From Sindora glabra (lineage: Eukaryota; Streptophyta; Magnoliopsida; Fabales; Fabaceae): a stretch of DNA of 64,000 nucleotides. Of the stretch, positions 21,920 to 34,149 are shown in pieces. The stretch is taken from NCBI GenBank assembly GCA_020226215.1, contig CM035235.1, forward strand, positions 44,173,511-44,237,510, written 5' to 3'. The position numbers were made by a program, and so were the translations under genes. The notes under the pieces were generated by a model, which saw nothing but the letters and a program-made list of their open reading frames with translations, was not told the origin of the DNA and made no database searches. Numbering within the stretch: position 1 is the first letter of the stretch; each line of letters opens with the position of its first letter.

Positions 21920-23130
21920 AAATGATGTCAAAGAAAATGACTATTGGTTCCATGCTATTGAGAATACACTTGATAATCTTGAAGGTTATTTTAACATTAT
22001 GAAGGGATTGTAAATTCAAGAGATCCCTGAACTCTTTTGAAGAGCTAAAGAGTAGGAAGCTCTCAAGCATCGAGTGAAGACTCTTGAAGTGAACCAATGG
22101 ATAAAAAACTTAGGGAGTAGCTATACTCCATAAGTCAGTAAGTGGCTTGCTGATATCAAAACTGCCTAAATGGAATTAGGAAATGCTTTGATAGGCCTTT
22201 TCAACAAGATAAGGGATGTTGTTGCAGCTTTTCAAATGGAAATAAGTGACTTGATTGCCTTAGTGAAGGTAATGATGATGGCCCTTAGTAGTAGTCTTCA
22301 AGAAGGTGGTACCTCAGAATGAAGGGGAGAAGCTAAAAATCTCAAAACCAAGGACATATGTGAGTGAAAAGGATGTGCAAAAGTTAGAGAAGTTTGTGTT
22401 TAATTTGTAGCAACAATGCTACTAGCATTAAGTTAAAGGAAGCCTAATTGAATAATAATACTATATTCCTCATAGACAATGCGAAGGTTTGGTAAAGGAC
22501 CAAGTACTAGGAGATTCAAGAAGGCACCATATTAATACTTGGGATGAGTTGAAATAAGAGTTAAGGGCACATTTTTATCCTGAGAATGTAGATTACTTAG
22601 CTAGACACAAGTGAGAGAGCTATGATAAATAGAATCTATGTAGGACTATGTGAAAAAGTTCATAACAGTGATGTTGGACATTAGAGATATGATTGAGAAG
22701 GATAAACTTTTCAATTTTCTTGATGGTCTCTCATGAAAAGCTACTATAGAGCCTTAGAGAAGAAGAGTTTGGACCCTTGCAGAGGAGATGATAGCTATTG
22801 AATGTCTATCTGACTATGATTTCCTTAACTTTAATTTAAAGTTTACTAGAGGAAATGTATCCAATATTGGTAGGGGAGTTGGATAGTCAACTAAGAGTGG
22901 TAAGCTTGAAGGTAAGGGAGGGACCTCAATAATGGCTACTTAAAAAGAGAAAGACCTTATCTTGTTTCTTGTGCCAAGGACCACATAAAGTGGCAGAGTG
23001 CACTCAAAGAGCTACCTTGAATGCCATATAAGCCAAACTCTAAGGAGAAAGAGTAAAAGGCAATAAGGGTAAAGCTAATAATTCAGATGGGGAAGGTGAG
23101 TCTTGTGCTAGATTAAAGTACTCCGAATCC
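21920..23130 (+). pseudogene. Gag relic with zinc knuckle
   Basis: Plant retrotransposon gag pieces in order: a WDELK, stop, ELRAHFYPENV block (about 22540-22595), a YVKKFITVMLDIRDMIEKDK block (about 22638-22705), LAEEMIAIECLSDYDF (about 22770-22825), and the knuckle CFLCQGPHKVAEC at 22963-23001 (C-x2-C-x3-H-x4-C, a variant common in plant gypsy-type gags). Internal stops and frame changes throughout. No pol follows. Gag packages element RNA in a cytoplasmic particle; this copy cannot make one. Confidence 0.75.
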
Positions 23131-24060
23131 TAACACCCTAAGAGCATTCGAGACAAAGTGGCAGGGTAGATCCTTTTCCCTATCAAGGGTTTATCTTTGC
23201 AAGGAGCTATGCAAGATTGCTAGTACTAGCTCACATAGTAAGCAAGCCAGATAGTGAAGGAGACAAGGAGGAGTCCTTTACAATAGTTTATTAAATGTGA
23301 TAAGAAGACTAATCTTTTCAAGGAGGTATTTATTAAGTTATTGGAGTGTATAGGTGTGTTTAGAGAAAAGTTGCCTAACATATACAATCTTCTTTTGTCA
23401 TAATTGCTCTTTGCATGCAGGGAATCACACAATCATAAGTTCTCACTTGTAGTAAATGGCTCATATAACTTTGTGAATGCTAATAGTCTCTCATAGGAGC
23501 AAGCTGAACAACTTGTGGAAAAAGACTTGGAATGCATAAATGTGTGTAAGCCTAAATAAGAGTGCAAAGGGCACCTTGTTCAACCTTATAGACCATGGTA
23601 GAGGGACACTATAAGTGTCATATTTGAGTGCCTTAGAGACATCAAGTAGACGTTAAACTCAAGTTAATGGAAGAGGAGTGATTTGTTCGACTAGCAAATG
23701 TGGAGTGAAGTATCAAGATTAACTCAAATCATCAGTAAGTCGATGATTCCAAGACACCAAGCTTGCATAACAACTATAAAGACAAATAGATCAAGAATTA
23801 TTGAGACAATTCACCAGGCTTAAGTGGAGATACAGAGAGTTTCATTGTTAGCAATAGGTTCAAAGAGACAAGCATGAAGATTTAAGACTAGTAAGTAGAA
23901 GCTTCACGGGAGCAGCATCAAATTAAAGTGTTAAAGGCAACCATTGGTGAATGGCAAAAAGACAAGCTAGGAAGCAGTCGAGGGAGGAGCTCAAGGAAGC
24001 AAACTAAAGACTCTTGTAAAGTTGTTGGATTGCATCGCAATGAGGACATTGACATTTTTC
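23131..24060 (+). other. Non-coding remainder of the LTR element interior
   Basis: About 930 bp from the gag end to the purine tract. No pol motif; frames are short. Probably long 3' untranslated sequence or a deleted pol region. Confidence 0.5.
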
Positions 24061-24073
24061 AAATGGGGGAGAA
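24061..24073 (+). other. Polypurine tract
   Basis: AAATGGGGGAGAA directly before the 3' LTR start TGTCACAAG. Confidence 0.75.
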
Positions 24074-25082
24074 TGTCACAAGTCAGCCTTATGACCTAAC
24101 TTAGCCAAGTAAATGAACTTTGATTCGAATGAGACTTTGCACAAAATTCAAGCATCATGTGAAGTCCTTGTGACACAAACTTGGAAGGATTCAACTTGTA
24201 TATAATTTTTAGGGATTTTTCCTATGTTAGGGGTATTTATGTAATTTTATCCAAGGTAACTTTTCAAGTGTGAGTAGGAAAGCACATAGCTGTGATCCAA
24301 GGATTTTTATCTTTATTTTGATGTATTATGAGATGGTAGATACTTCATAAACTCTAAGAAAAAGCTTTATAATAGTTCAAGAAAAGTATGTTAACTCCTA
24401 TCAGAAGGGCTTTTGCCTAGAATGCTTGTAATTTTTAGGGATTTTCTCCATGTTAGGGGATATTTATGTAATTTTACCTAGGGTAACTTGTCCAGTGTGA
24501 GTAGAAAGCATATGGCTATGATCCTTGGATTTTTATCTTTGTTTTGATGTATTATAAGATAGTACATCCTTTTCGAGCTCTAAGAAAAAGCCTTATAATG
24601 GTTCAAGAAAAGTATGTCAACTCCTACCAGACGAGCATTTGCTTAAAATGCTCTTTAAGGGAGGAGTGTCTCATGATCTTTGTGGTCACCTAACACTAGC
24701 TTAAAGGTTTGAGTGTGTGCTTGATGGCCTCCCCTACACCCTCTAAAATACGTGGTCAGGCATATTATGAATAAAAGAAGTAACCCATTTTCTACTAAAA
24801 TTGGTCCACAATTGTGTTCCTTTATTACTGCTTTCATTCACATTACTCAAGTGTTCATTGTTGCCTTATTATGTGCTGTTGTGATTGATTGCCAAGTTGC
24901 TTTGTGCTATGTGCTATGTGCTATAAATGGGCTTGAGATTAGCCCAATGTACTTTATTATTATGGGTGTTGCTTGTCATTTTCAAAACTTCGAAAGGTGA
25001 ATGATTGATTGGCTGACTTATTCTTAGGTGATAAGAGTTTAAGCATTGCACATTCCTTAACCTAAGTTGCTAAACTGTGACA
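24074..25082 (+). repeat. 3' LTR with an internal tandem duplication
   Basis: 1009 bp against 778 bp for the 5' LTR. The extra length is a second copy of a segment of about 226 bp: 24196-24423 and 24424-24650 both run from a CTTGTA...TTTTTAGGGATTTT start to an AATGCT end. The 5' LTR has one copy. Confidence 0.85.
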
Positions 25083-25291
25083 CTAAAAGGTTATAAAGTT
25101 ATGATTGATAACTTTTATATGCATTATCCTATAACTTTTGATGATATAATTGATATTTTCTGATATAAAATTTATTTTTTTCTTAGAGTTTGTGATTTTC
25201 ATGTTAAATTATTTGTGTACTTTGTTACACTACATATTGATTTTAATTCTTGAAGCTTGGGTGTTTTGGAGAGGGGACATCTTTCCTAACA
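25083..25291 (+). repeat. Direct repeat B, right half
   Basis: Resumes the match to 19855-20302 from TTATGATTG through CATGTTAAATTATTTGTG to CCTAACA, completing the copy interrupted at 21047. Confidence 0.7.
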
Positions 25292-26340
25292 AACCCACAC
25301 TGAATTCAGTGTTAGGTATCTTTGTAGACTTTTTTAGCCTTAAATTTTAAATCAAGGGCTAAGGTTTTCCCTTTATACTTTCATACCAATACATACCCCT
25401 TTATATAATAGATGTGAGATAGCCAACAATTAATTACTTAATTTCATAAATTAAATAAAATATAATTTAAATTAGTTTCATTTTATTTTAATATAAAACC
25501 AAACTCATCAATTGTGTTGATATCCTATAAACTGGTTTTACTTATGCGCAAGTAGCTATAAAGCTTCAGCCCTAATATGTTGGAATGTAAACTTGCTTTG
25601 GATTTTAAATCATAATTTTGAGATAAGACAAATGAGTTTTGTGCCTTGTAAGTAAACAAAATAGTCTCTCAACGAAATATAGATAACATATTTTAATTGA
25701 TAGTTTATTCAGATTTTTAAAGTTTCATCAAGTTTCAAAGGAATTATTTGTAACTTTTATGAAGTGGAAGGACATTATTAGTAGATTTTTAAAGTCTCAG
25801 AGAATAATTTCTCACATAATAAAACTTTAAGGCTGTGAAATATATTTTCTCGTGTAAAATGTGTTTGCATTTGCATGTATGCTATAAAGCATAGCTTGCT
25901 CGTTGGAGTGTGATAATTGTGCTTTTTCAATTAATTTAATTTTTATTTATTTTCTTTTAAAAATATAAGGTCTTTTTCTTTTTTTGACAACTTGTAAAAA
26001 TAATTTATGAGGACGGGAAAGAAGTCACACCATGTGCTTCTTAAATGCAGTAAATCTTCAAACAAGTAGAATTTAATTCTGATTCATGATATTAAAAAAT
26101 AATGAACTGCCTTATTAACATTTTAAGTTTTTTCTTTTTTTTTTATAAGTTGGATCAGGATTGTCTAGGAAAGATTGCTTTATGATGGAAGGATTGAGTT
26201 ACTGAATGGAAAGACCGGAGGGTATTCAACAATTATTGCTAAACTAACTTTAAATTACAATAACTATTGTGTGCAAAGTAAAATTGTAAGAAAATACATG
26301 TCAAATAGGTGGTTCAGTATGATGTGAGTGTAAATTAAAT
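25292..26340. other. AT-rich intergenic DNA
   Basis: Nothing recognised on either strand. Confidence 0.45.
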
Positions 26341-26352
26341 GAATATCTTTAT

Positions 26353-26519
26353 CTAGGATTTAAAAAATAGTCCGCGACTGCAATATTACCCGCAATATTG
26401 TATTTTTAGGGTATATCACATCTGTAATTTTCTGTAATTTTAGATCATTATGACCGCATTTTTTTGCATCTATTTGCATCGAGATGCGACCGCAATCACA
26501 ATCGCAATTTAAATTTCTA
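26353..26519 (+). mobile_element. hAT-type MITE, copy 3
   Basis: 167 bp from CTAGGATTTAAAAAATAG to AATTTAAATTTCTA. ATCTTTAT flanks it on both sides (26345-26352 and 26520-26527), an exact 8-bp target duplication. The interior shows CCGCAATATTG, GATCATTATGACCGCA and CGCAATCACAATCGCAAT. Confidence 0.85.
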
Positions 26520-26527
26520 ATCTTTAT

Positions 26528-28720
26528 GTTGAAAAGAAAAAAAGGAAAGGATGATGTATGGGGAAAGATAAATATAAATATTTTTTTATATTAAAATGAT
26601 AGTTTCTAATAAAAAGATTATGGATTTCAAAATAAATAATGTCTTCATCTCACTAGAAATAACAGAAAATTGAGAAAAAATGTGTATAGATGGATGAATG
26701 TTTTGTGTGTGTGTGTGTATCCTAAAGCTTCGTGTGGCAATTGATGCACTTAATGAAGGAGGGTCTAATCCCGCGACAAGAAACAAAATGGCAAGGAAAG
26801 CAATTGCTAAGAGTCAACATTTTTTTTTTTTTGAGTTGGATTAATTGACAGAGGGGATTCGGGGAAAATTCTACAACTCCTTATTGTTGTTGGGTTTAAA
26901 TTCTCGTGATGTTAGTAATCTATATTACTAGTTTAGGGCACAAGAACTGGGAGGATCAGCAGCTTAGCCTCGCACAAATTTTAATATCTTTGTGTGTTTA
27001 TATATATACACACATATATGTGCAGTATTTTTATATTAGGCTTTTAAAAATTAAAAAATTATATATATTTGTCAAAAAAATTTATACTTAATCCTTTCAA
27101 TTGTCCCACTTGTGCTAATCAATAATTGCAAAATAAAAATGCTAGATGTCCCAAAAATAGGATCCAAATTTGAGTCTTGAATTTTTTGTATTTATTGGAT
27201 TGAGCTCTACAAATTTAGTCCAACAACTTGTATTTAAGATAGCCCTTGATTCGCATTCGATACTGAATTTCAAAATTCCTTTTTTATGCATATAATATTA
27301 CTATACTTGATCTAAAACTTTTTGTAATTCAGTTTACCAACCATATATCACTTAAATATGTTGAACACATATCAAATAGTTATATAATTAGAATGATCAA
27401 GCTGGCATTAATTGTATGAGGTTTACATTTTGATTTAGCAGGTTAGTTGTAAGTCATGTTAATCATATACATTGACTAGCATCAAGTCAAAACTTTTATA
27501 CGTTAACTTTAATTTATAAGATGTTGGAGTGAATTAAAATTGAAAATCTGTATATTACCTTAAGATAAGAAAACATGAGCATGTGTTGTTACAACTTAAA
27601 TAAGGTATTATCATTAATGTATTCTTTAATCGATTGGAATTATGTAAAATCTTTCCTTAAATGTTTATTAATCTTATTTACTTTTATATTTTATCACGCA
27701 TTTTAAAATATTGATGCACTCTTTATTTATTCTAGACTTAAATGATCCCATTTTCATTCCCTTTTTCTTTCTCACTTTTAAGTTGTTATTCAAAGCTCTA
27801 ATGTAAAATCATATTTATATACATTTTTAATAAACCTCTCCATTGAAATTTTTTTACATATTAAAAAAAATTAAGTTAACAAAAATAAAAGTTATCCGTC
27901 TTGTTTAACTATTCACTTGAATTACTCTCTGTATTCCTAAAAGAGAATGATTAATTCAATCTCATCATAAATTTTAAATCTAAAAGAAAATATTTGAACT
28001 TAAGCTTTATTTATTTTGATGAAAAATATTTTTGGTGAAATATAATTATAAAATATTAAAATAAAAAAGTATTTTATTTATTTAATGTTAGATGTGAGAA
28101 GTTTGGAAGAAAGCAACTTCTCTTGTTTCAAAAAATGAATTTGTTTTTCTCCGTTACTACAAATTTGAGTGTTATTTTATGAATCACAAGCTATATAGTG
28201 CATGTAACTCCTATCAATATGCAAATAAATAACACTTCCTTCGAAAAAGGCTTTTCTGCAAAACAAACAGAACCTAAGGTTAGTTCACGAGAAGAATCAA
28301 TAACAAACATCATCAAAAAGGAAAAAAAAAAAAGAAAACCTAATCAATCAAATAACGAGATTAAAAATTTTGAATTTAAGTTTGATTGACAATCAATGTA
28401 AAATGTTTGATATTATTATTGAATAAATGAGAAGATAAGTCATTAAAAAAGTAAAAGTCATTAAAAACTTTTAACAATTGTAAATGAGTTTTAGCTATTC
28501 TCTGTTGACATAACAACATATTGAGTAGGTGAAAATACAAAATTAATTTACATTCATATTGAATCAAATTTAAATTTGAAAACTTTACATAATATTGAAT
28601 TTGTAATGATTTTTTTTAAATAATCATAGCAAGAAACATATCATTTATTTTATTTGATGATATGTATTTATATTTTATATTTTATATTTCATATGTAACT
28701 TCTAGGAAATGATCATAGCA
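26528..28720. other. AT-rich intergenic DNA
   Basis: No gene seen. Contains a short GT microsatellite at 26704-26718, a T-run at 26820-26832 and a TATATACACACATATATG stretch near 27001-27018. Confidence 0.5.
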
Positions 28721-28726
28721 CAATAT

Positions 28727-28900
28727 ATAGGATTTAAAAAATGGTCTATAACTGCAATATTGCTCATAATTTTGTGTTTTTGGGGGTAGACCGCATCCGT
28801 AATTTTTTGCAATTTTAGATCGTTATGACCGTATTTTTTCACATTCATCTACATCGCAACACGACCGCAACCGCGACCACAACCATAATTTAAATTCCTG
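28727..28900 (+). mobile_element. hAT-type MITE, copy 4
   Basis: Starts TAGGATTTAAAAAATGG and ends AATTTAAATTCCTG. The middle has TTTTAGATCGTTATGACCG and CGACCGCAACCGCGACCAC, close to copy 3. The target duplication is not clear. Confidence 0.75.
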
Positions 28901-29565
28901 AGTATTATATTAATATACAATTAGATTTTGATTATTAATATATTATCTTATAATCTATTATACATTTAATATGAATATACTATTAGATTTTTAATTCTTT
29001 AAAAAATAAATTTATTATACAATTAAATATAGTGATTTACTGGTATATCATTACATGTACCTAAGGCTCTTCCTAACTTCTATCACGTACAGGTATTTGA
29101 CTTCCAAGGTTGCAAAGAGGCTGGCACCAAACAAGTGAAATTGGAATACTTTGACATGCTTTTAACTTGATGTTTGCAGCAAGCATCGCAACGGCTATAC
29201 GCGTTACTGCCCTCAATTTAAATCTACATGGAATATTAATATGAAAGAGTCGTAGAAGCTTGTATTATTCTACTATTTATGTAGTTAATTAAATTCAAAA
29301 TTTTTGCTCTTTTATTTTCTATATTTGAATAGAATAGCCAAGAAGGCAAAATGAAAAGAGCTCAGATCAGTTTGTTCTACTTCTATAAAAAAATTATTGA
29401 AGAAATATAAATTACCAAATAAGTACCTATTGTGGCATAATGAAACATATAATAATTTAGAACAAGAGTTGCACTAAAAATTTAACATTTATATTTCGTA
29501 AGCCATTAATGTAATTGAAACCAAATTTATAAATGATTAGTAGTTTAATGGTTGAATACTTCTAA
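28901..29565. other. AT-rich intergenic DNA
   Basis: Nothing recognised. Confidence 0.4.
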
Positions 29566-29574
29566 AAGAAGCCA

Positions 29575-29752
29575 ATATTGGTTGGCTCAACTAGTTAAGA
29601 GGATTCAGAAAAAAGTCATTGCAACTCCCCTTAATCACAATTTCAAAAGTTTGAGTCCTTGTCAATGCCACCTGTCCCACTTAATGGGCAACTCACCTCG
29701 AGGAGATTTTCAAATACTTAAAAGTTAGTTGAGTCACTATTTTTTTATCCAA
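29575..29752 (+). mobile_element. SINE-like, tRNA-derived sequence
   Basis: TTGGCTCAACTAGTTAAGAG (29582-29601) resembles an RNA polymerase III A box (TRGYNNAnnNGG type). GTTTGAGTCC (29649-29658) resembles a B box (GGTTCGANTCC) at a fitting distance of about 60 bp. The body continues to a T-run at 29743-29749 without further coding. No target duplication was found and the tRNA part does not fold as a real tRNA, so it is read as an old SINE. Confidence 0.5.
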
Positions 29753-29876
29753 GTGAACTTCATAATAGTCTTTGAATGAGCCTTTGTTGACGATCTCAAG
29801 TGCTATTGGCTCTATTGGAAAAAATAAGTTAGAATGGACTAGGTTTTATCTTAAATAAGTTCTACTTATTTTTGTA

Positions 29877-30195
29877 CTCCCTCTGTTCTTATTTATTTGT
29901 CATCATCTACTAACTTCACACATATTAAGAAAGTACTTTAATTTATTTATTATTAGTAAACTTTACAAGATTACCCTTTATGCACACAATTCAATATAAT
30001 TGAAAATAGAGAGAGAAATGTAAATGAATAAATGCAAGTGGGTTAATAACATAGAATAATAAAGTATTTATTAATGAAAAAGAAGGATATATTTGGAAAA
30101 AGAACATTTAATGCTTCATTAGAATTCTAAAGTGACAAATAAAAAGGAACAAAAAAAAATTTTAAAATGCAACAAATAAAAAGGAACAGAGGGAG
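29877..30195. mobile_element. Stowaway-type MITE
   Basis: CTCCCTCTGTTCTTATTTAT at the left and, inverted from the right, CTCCCTCTGTTCCTTTTTAT. TA on both sides (29875-29876 and 30196-30197). These are the ends and TA duplication of Stowaway (Tc1/mariner-type) MITEs. The right subterminal block ACAAATAAAAAGGAACA is present twice (30134-30151 and 30171-30189), making the element longer than its inverted repeats need. Confidence 0.85.
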
Positions 30196-30197
30196 TA

Positions 30198-33100
30198 AAT
30201 TATTAGCCTATGCCTAATTTATTATCTACCAAAATTCCAGGTTGTTTGGCCAATTTAGAAGGAAGAAATTTAGCAGCAGCCCCCAGCAACAGCGTAAGTG
30301 ACGCTGGAGCCCACTTTTTTAACATATGACATTAAATTTAAAGAGTCACGTGAGTTCTGCAAATTTCCCTTAATTAATAATTATATTAAGTTTATTTTTT
30401 TATTAAATAATGTTACTAAATCCGCTTGACTTTGTACTTTTTTAAAACATTTATTTTTATTTTGTCCAAGATTCTTTTGAACATCGTTCATTTTTTTAAA
30501 AAATTATTTGTAAGAAATAATTAAATTTTATTATTGAATTTAGAAGAAAATATAATTTATCTCATGAACTTTGATTGATTAATTAAACAAGTACATAAAC
30601 TTTAAAATTTTATACTAACCCTAAATTTTGATTGAGGGACAAAATTATATGTAAATTTTAAATTCTTACATTTTACCTCCTAGAACTTTAAATAGAAAAA
30701 AGTGAAACCGTTAGTTAGTTTTGGGTTAAATTCAATAGTAATATCTCCTGAATTTTATTTTTGTAATATGCTAAGCTATTCTTTAGTTTAGAAAGAGGGA
30801 AAAAAATACTAAAGTTTGATGATAAGTTCTTTAAGAAAATCATAAAGGAGCCAAGAGATTATGATTCAAAATTGTTTCCAAATATCGAGATAAGGTTTTC
30901 TCTAAATACATAATTTATTTTAATTATATCAGTTTGCTCAATTTTTTAAGAATATGTAAAATAAATAAAATATTAGACTTCAAATCCATTGTACATCTAC
31001 TAAATTAATACTATCATTTATATGCTAACATTTTAGGTAGTAATTTACAAGAATAATTTAAATAAAAAAATTATAAAGTTTTTTAATTATGTTGGTCAAA
31101 TCCAATTAGTTTCCAAATTTATAAACCGATAAAGTTCATCAAATTTTAAGAAATATGGTTTGTAGAGATCTTTAAAAAAAAATTCATTAAATATAAATGG
31201 ATCAAACTTCAACATCATGTATTATTCAAGTTCCAACAATAGTTATAACATCTTTATGGTTTCTAGGTGACTTAATCCACAAATTGTTAAAATAGCTGAG
31301 TCATTAGACATCTCATTTTAACTTGGCTAATTGTTTAACATTTTCTAAAAGTTTAGTGGTTAAAGTATAAAGTTTTGAATTTCATACACTATTTTTGTCA
31401 CTTAATTAAAATTGAGGCATAAACTGTAGTGTTTTAAAATTTATGTAGCACTTTTATCACTAAATCAAAGTTTAGGAGGGTGGCTTGTCTTTCCCCCTCG
31501 AAATTATTTCCTAACAACAATAATGTTTACATAGTGAAATGATACATTTTCAAAGCATTCTTTGCAAATTGTATGCCTCTTAATAAAATGATGAGTTATT
31601 GAAAAATAAAAAATTTGCCACTAAATTACAATTTAATTGAATTGATTTAGGAATCCTTTAAATTCTTTTATAAAAAATTGATGAGTTCATTAAAAAAATA
31701 AATAAATTCATATCGCTTCATCGTAAATATACAAGAATATTTTCTTGATTAGGAATCCAATTGAAGGAAAAAAACTTCTAGTTTCAATGCTTGCATACAA
31801 ATATTTTCAAGCATATTATTTAACTCAACAATCTAATTTCTGAAGAGTAACCGATTTCCTAAAACAATAGATCATTTTTTGTGATATAAGATTGTTAAAT
31901 TGGAAAATTAGTATAATTGGCAATATTTATTTGAGAATAGCATTGAGTTTCTAGTCTTAAAATAGTACCAAAAGTTTTTCCCTACCTGAGTAAACATTTC
32001 AAGTAAATATTTTGAATTTTTTTTAAAAGTATTTAATTGTTGATAGTAGGGTGATCTTATTGGAAGATCAACCCCTTATAAGATTAAATATTTTTCATTG
32101 GATTATATTTTTTAACTTGAAGTTTTTATATTTTTATTTGACTTATCCACTTTGAAATTTAAAAAAGGACAACCTAATCATAAAAAATTCAACATTTTAC
32201 AAGGTCGAACTTTTAATAAAATTGTTCTTTTCTAGTATCAAAGTAAGTCAATGAATACTTCAATACTTTTCTATTTGCATGAATTTACTCTTCTTTTTCA
32301 AGCTTCTTGTAATAAAAAAAAATAAAAGGTTATATAAGTTGGTTATTAAAAGTATTTCTTGACAAGTATTCTTTTTCTTGCTAATCATCCATCGTTAGAC
32401 CATTAGGGGTCTTCTAACATATATTGTTTTCTTTAACAAATTATCCATTATTCAAACAGTTTTTTTATAAGTCATCATTCATATTTTCTTTATTAACTCA
32501 CTCAGTTATCATTTATTAACCCTCATTTTTTACAATTTTATGACATCGTTAAAATATTGCATCTATCCAATTTACAAATTTATAATTCAATTTTCTCCAA
32601 TGTCTCATACATTATTAATCAGTAATGAATTTACTAAATACAATATAATCATGACATTTCACACAAAATAAACTGTATATAAAAATTCTTACAAAATATG
32701 TGATTAGATGAAATAAAAATTTTGTGAATCATCAATATTATAATTGATAAATGAATGATTAATGACAAACAAGTGAAAACAATACAATCTGAATGGTAGT
32801 AATATTTTTTTCCACATCCCATTTCGATTCTGTCTTTGAGGAAAACTTAGCTTGTAGAGTAAAAAATATTTTGACCGCTGTTCTAATTTACAATCTGCGC
32901 AGTTGATCAATGATTAGAACCAATAAGATACTATCATTTTACTTTGGATTGACAAAAGAATGAGTGAATCCCAATAAAACAACACTTCTTCAAATTTAAA
33001 TATCCACAGCCATACTTGTGATAATATGGACACGAAAAATATGATGTGTAGAATGGTTTAAGAAAAATGAAATTAATGCAATGTTTTTTTATCTCTTGGT

Positions 33101-33473
33101 TGAATTTAAGATTTTATTATGTTTTTCTTACAAAAAATTAAATAAAAATCTAAATTTATAATTAGAAATAATTGCGTGACTTGAATAGTGATCAGTAGTG
33201 CACTAGTATTTTGTCAATTCAAACTCTATGATAAGTCAAATTTTTTCTCCAAAATTACATATGCATGTTTCTCAATAGTATAGTAAATTGAAAAAAAAAA
33301 GAAATTGGCATTCGATATTTTTTTGACATCAGAAATATTGTTAATGAGAGTTTAACTCAGCATTGGTTTAACGTTGAATAATTTATTGGCTATCTAATTT
33401 ATCTAATACTAATACTATATGCATTGAAAATGAAATATAAAAGTAGATTTTAAATGAAAATTAAGAACTAACA
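30198..33473. other. Long AT-rich intergenic stretch
   Basis: About 3.3 kb without a supportable gene, RNA or transposon end on either strand. Frames are short and biased by A/T runs. Confidence 0.5.
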
Positions 33474-33634
33474 TTTTTTTTGGTATAGAGGGAAAATAAA
33501 GGAAACGAAGAAACAGCAAACAACAAGAAAAATGAAACAAACCTACAGAGAAACAAAATTAACAGCAACCTAGGAAAACAAATACTAGACATATTAGCTA
33601 AAAGAAGAATAGAAATGTCTCCAGGAGGGTGTAC

Positions 33635-33960
33635 CTAGTTCTTATCTTGAAACTTGTTCGAAGCTCCCCATTTAGCCAAGAAATCAGCAGGTTGGTTTCC
33701 CTCTCTCAAGGTGTGGGAGAATGAGACACTGCTAAATTGCTGGGACAACTGAATGATGTCTTGATAAATTCCCCAGAGGGGGTGGGAAACGCCAACCCCT
33801 TGTTGACACAGAAGTATAGCATCCTTAGTGTTTGATTCGATAATGATATTCCTCATTTCCTTTTCCATTGCAGATTTCAGAGCAAATCTGATAGCTAAAA
33901 ACTCCACTTGGAGATAGGTAGTCCAACCTTGGTAATAAGAGAAACTAAATAACTAGTTGC
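33635..33960 (-). pseudogene. LINE ORF2 RNase H domain
   Basis: Readable as AIRFALKSAMEKEMRNIIIE, then ESNTKDAI and FSHTLREGNQPADFLAKWG. These correspond to the central Glu helix, the E-S-D-type strand (here N for the usual D) and the R-x-x-N-x-x-A-D-x-L-A segment of plant RNase H (RVT_3 type). It removes RNA from RNA-DNA hybrids in the intact element. It is the 3'-most domain. Confidence 0.8.
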
Positions 33961-34149
33961 ACTTCCAATCCCTTGCTAAACCTCCAAAACTAGCATTGCT
34001 TAGATTCCCTAAAGAACTTCCATCCACATTAAACTTGATAAAATTAATAGGAGGGGGATCCCATTTAATTAACCTAGTAGCTTTAGCATTAGGAGAAGTA
34101 TGCTACCAAAGAAAACCTTTAGCACAATCTTTTTCTAGCAAAGAAATTT

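Larger units (their letters stand above)
21048..25082 (+). mobile_element. Gag-only LTR retrotransposon nested in direct repeat B
   Basis: The 5' LTR is 21048-21825 and the 3' LTR 24074-25082; both run from TGTCA to TGACA. The PBS is at 21829-21840 and the purine tract at about 24061-24073. The 2.2-kb interior holds a gag relic with a zinc knuckle and no protease, reverse transcriptase or integrase, so the element was non-autonomous. The outer flanks ATTAG and CTAAA do not form a clear target duplication. Insertion is shown instead by the interrupted direct repeat, which resumes at 25083. The LTR sequences resemble the solo LTR at 42605. Confidence 0.88.

Noticed and set aside
26586..26786. 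A 66-codon minus-strand frame as a small secreted protein
   Set aside because: It spans a GT microsatellite and has no convincing start context or family match.
29575..29660. A tRNA gene
   Set aside because: Only the promoter boxes are similar; no cloverleaf or anticodon stem can be drawn. A SINE is more likely.
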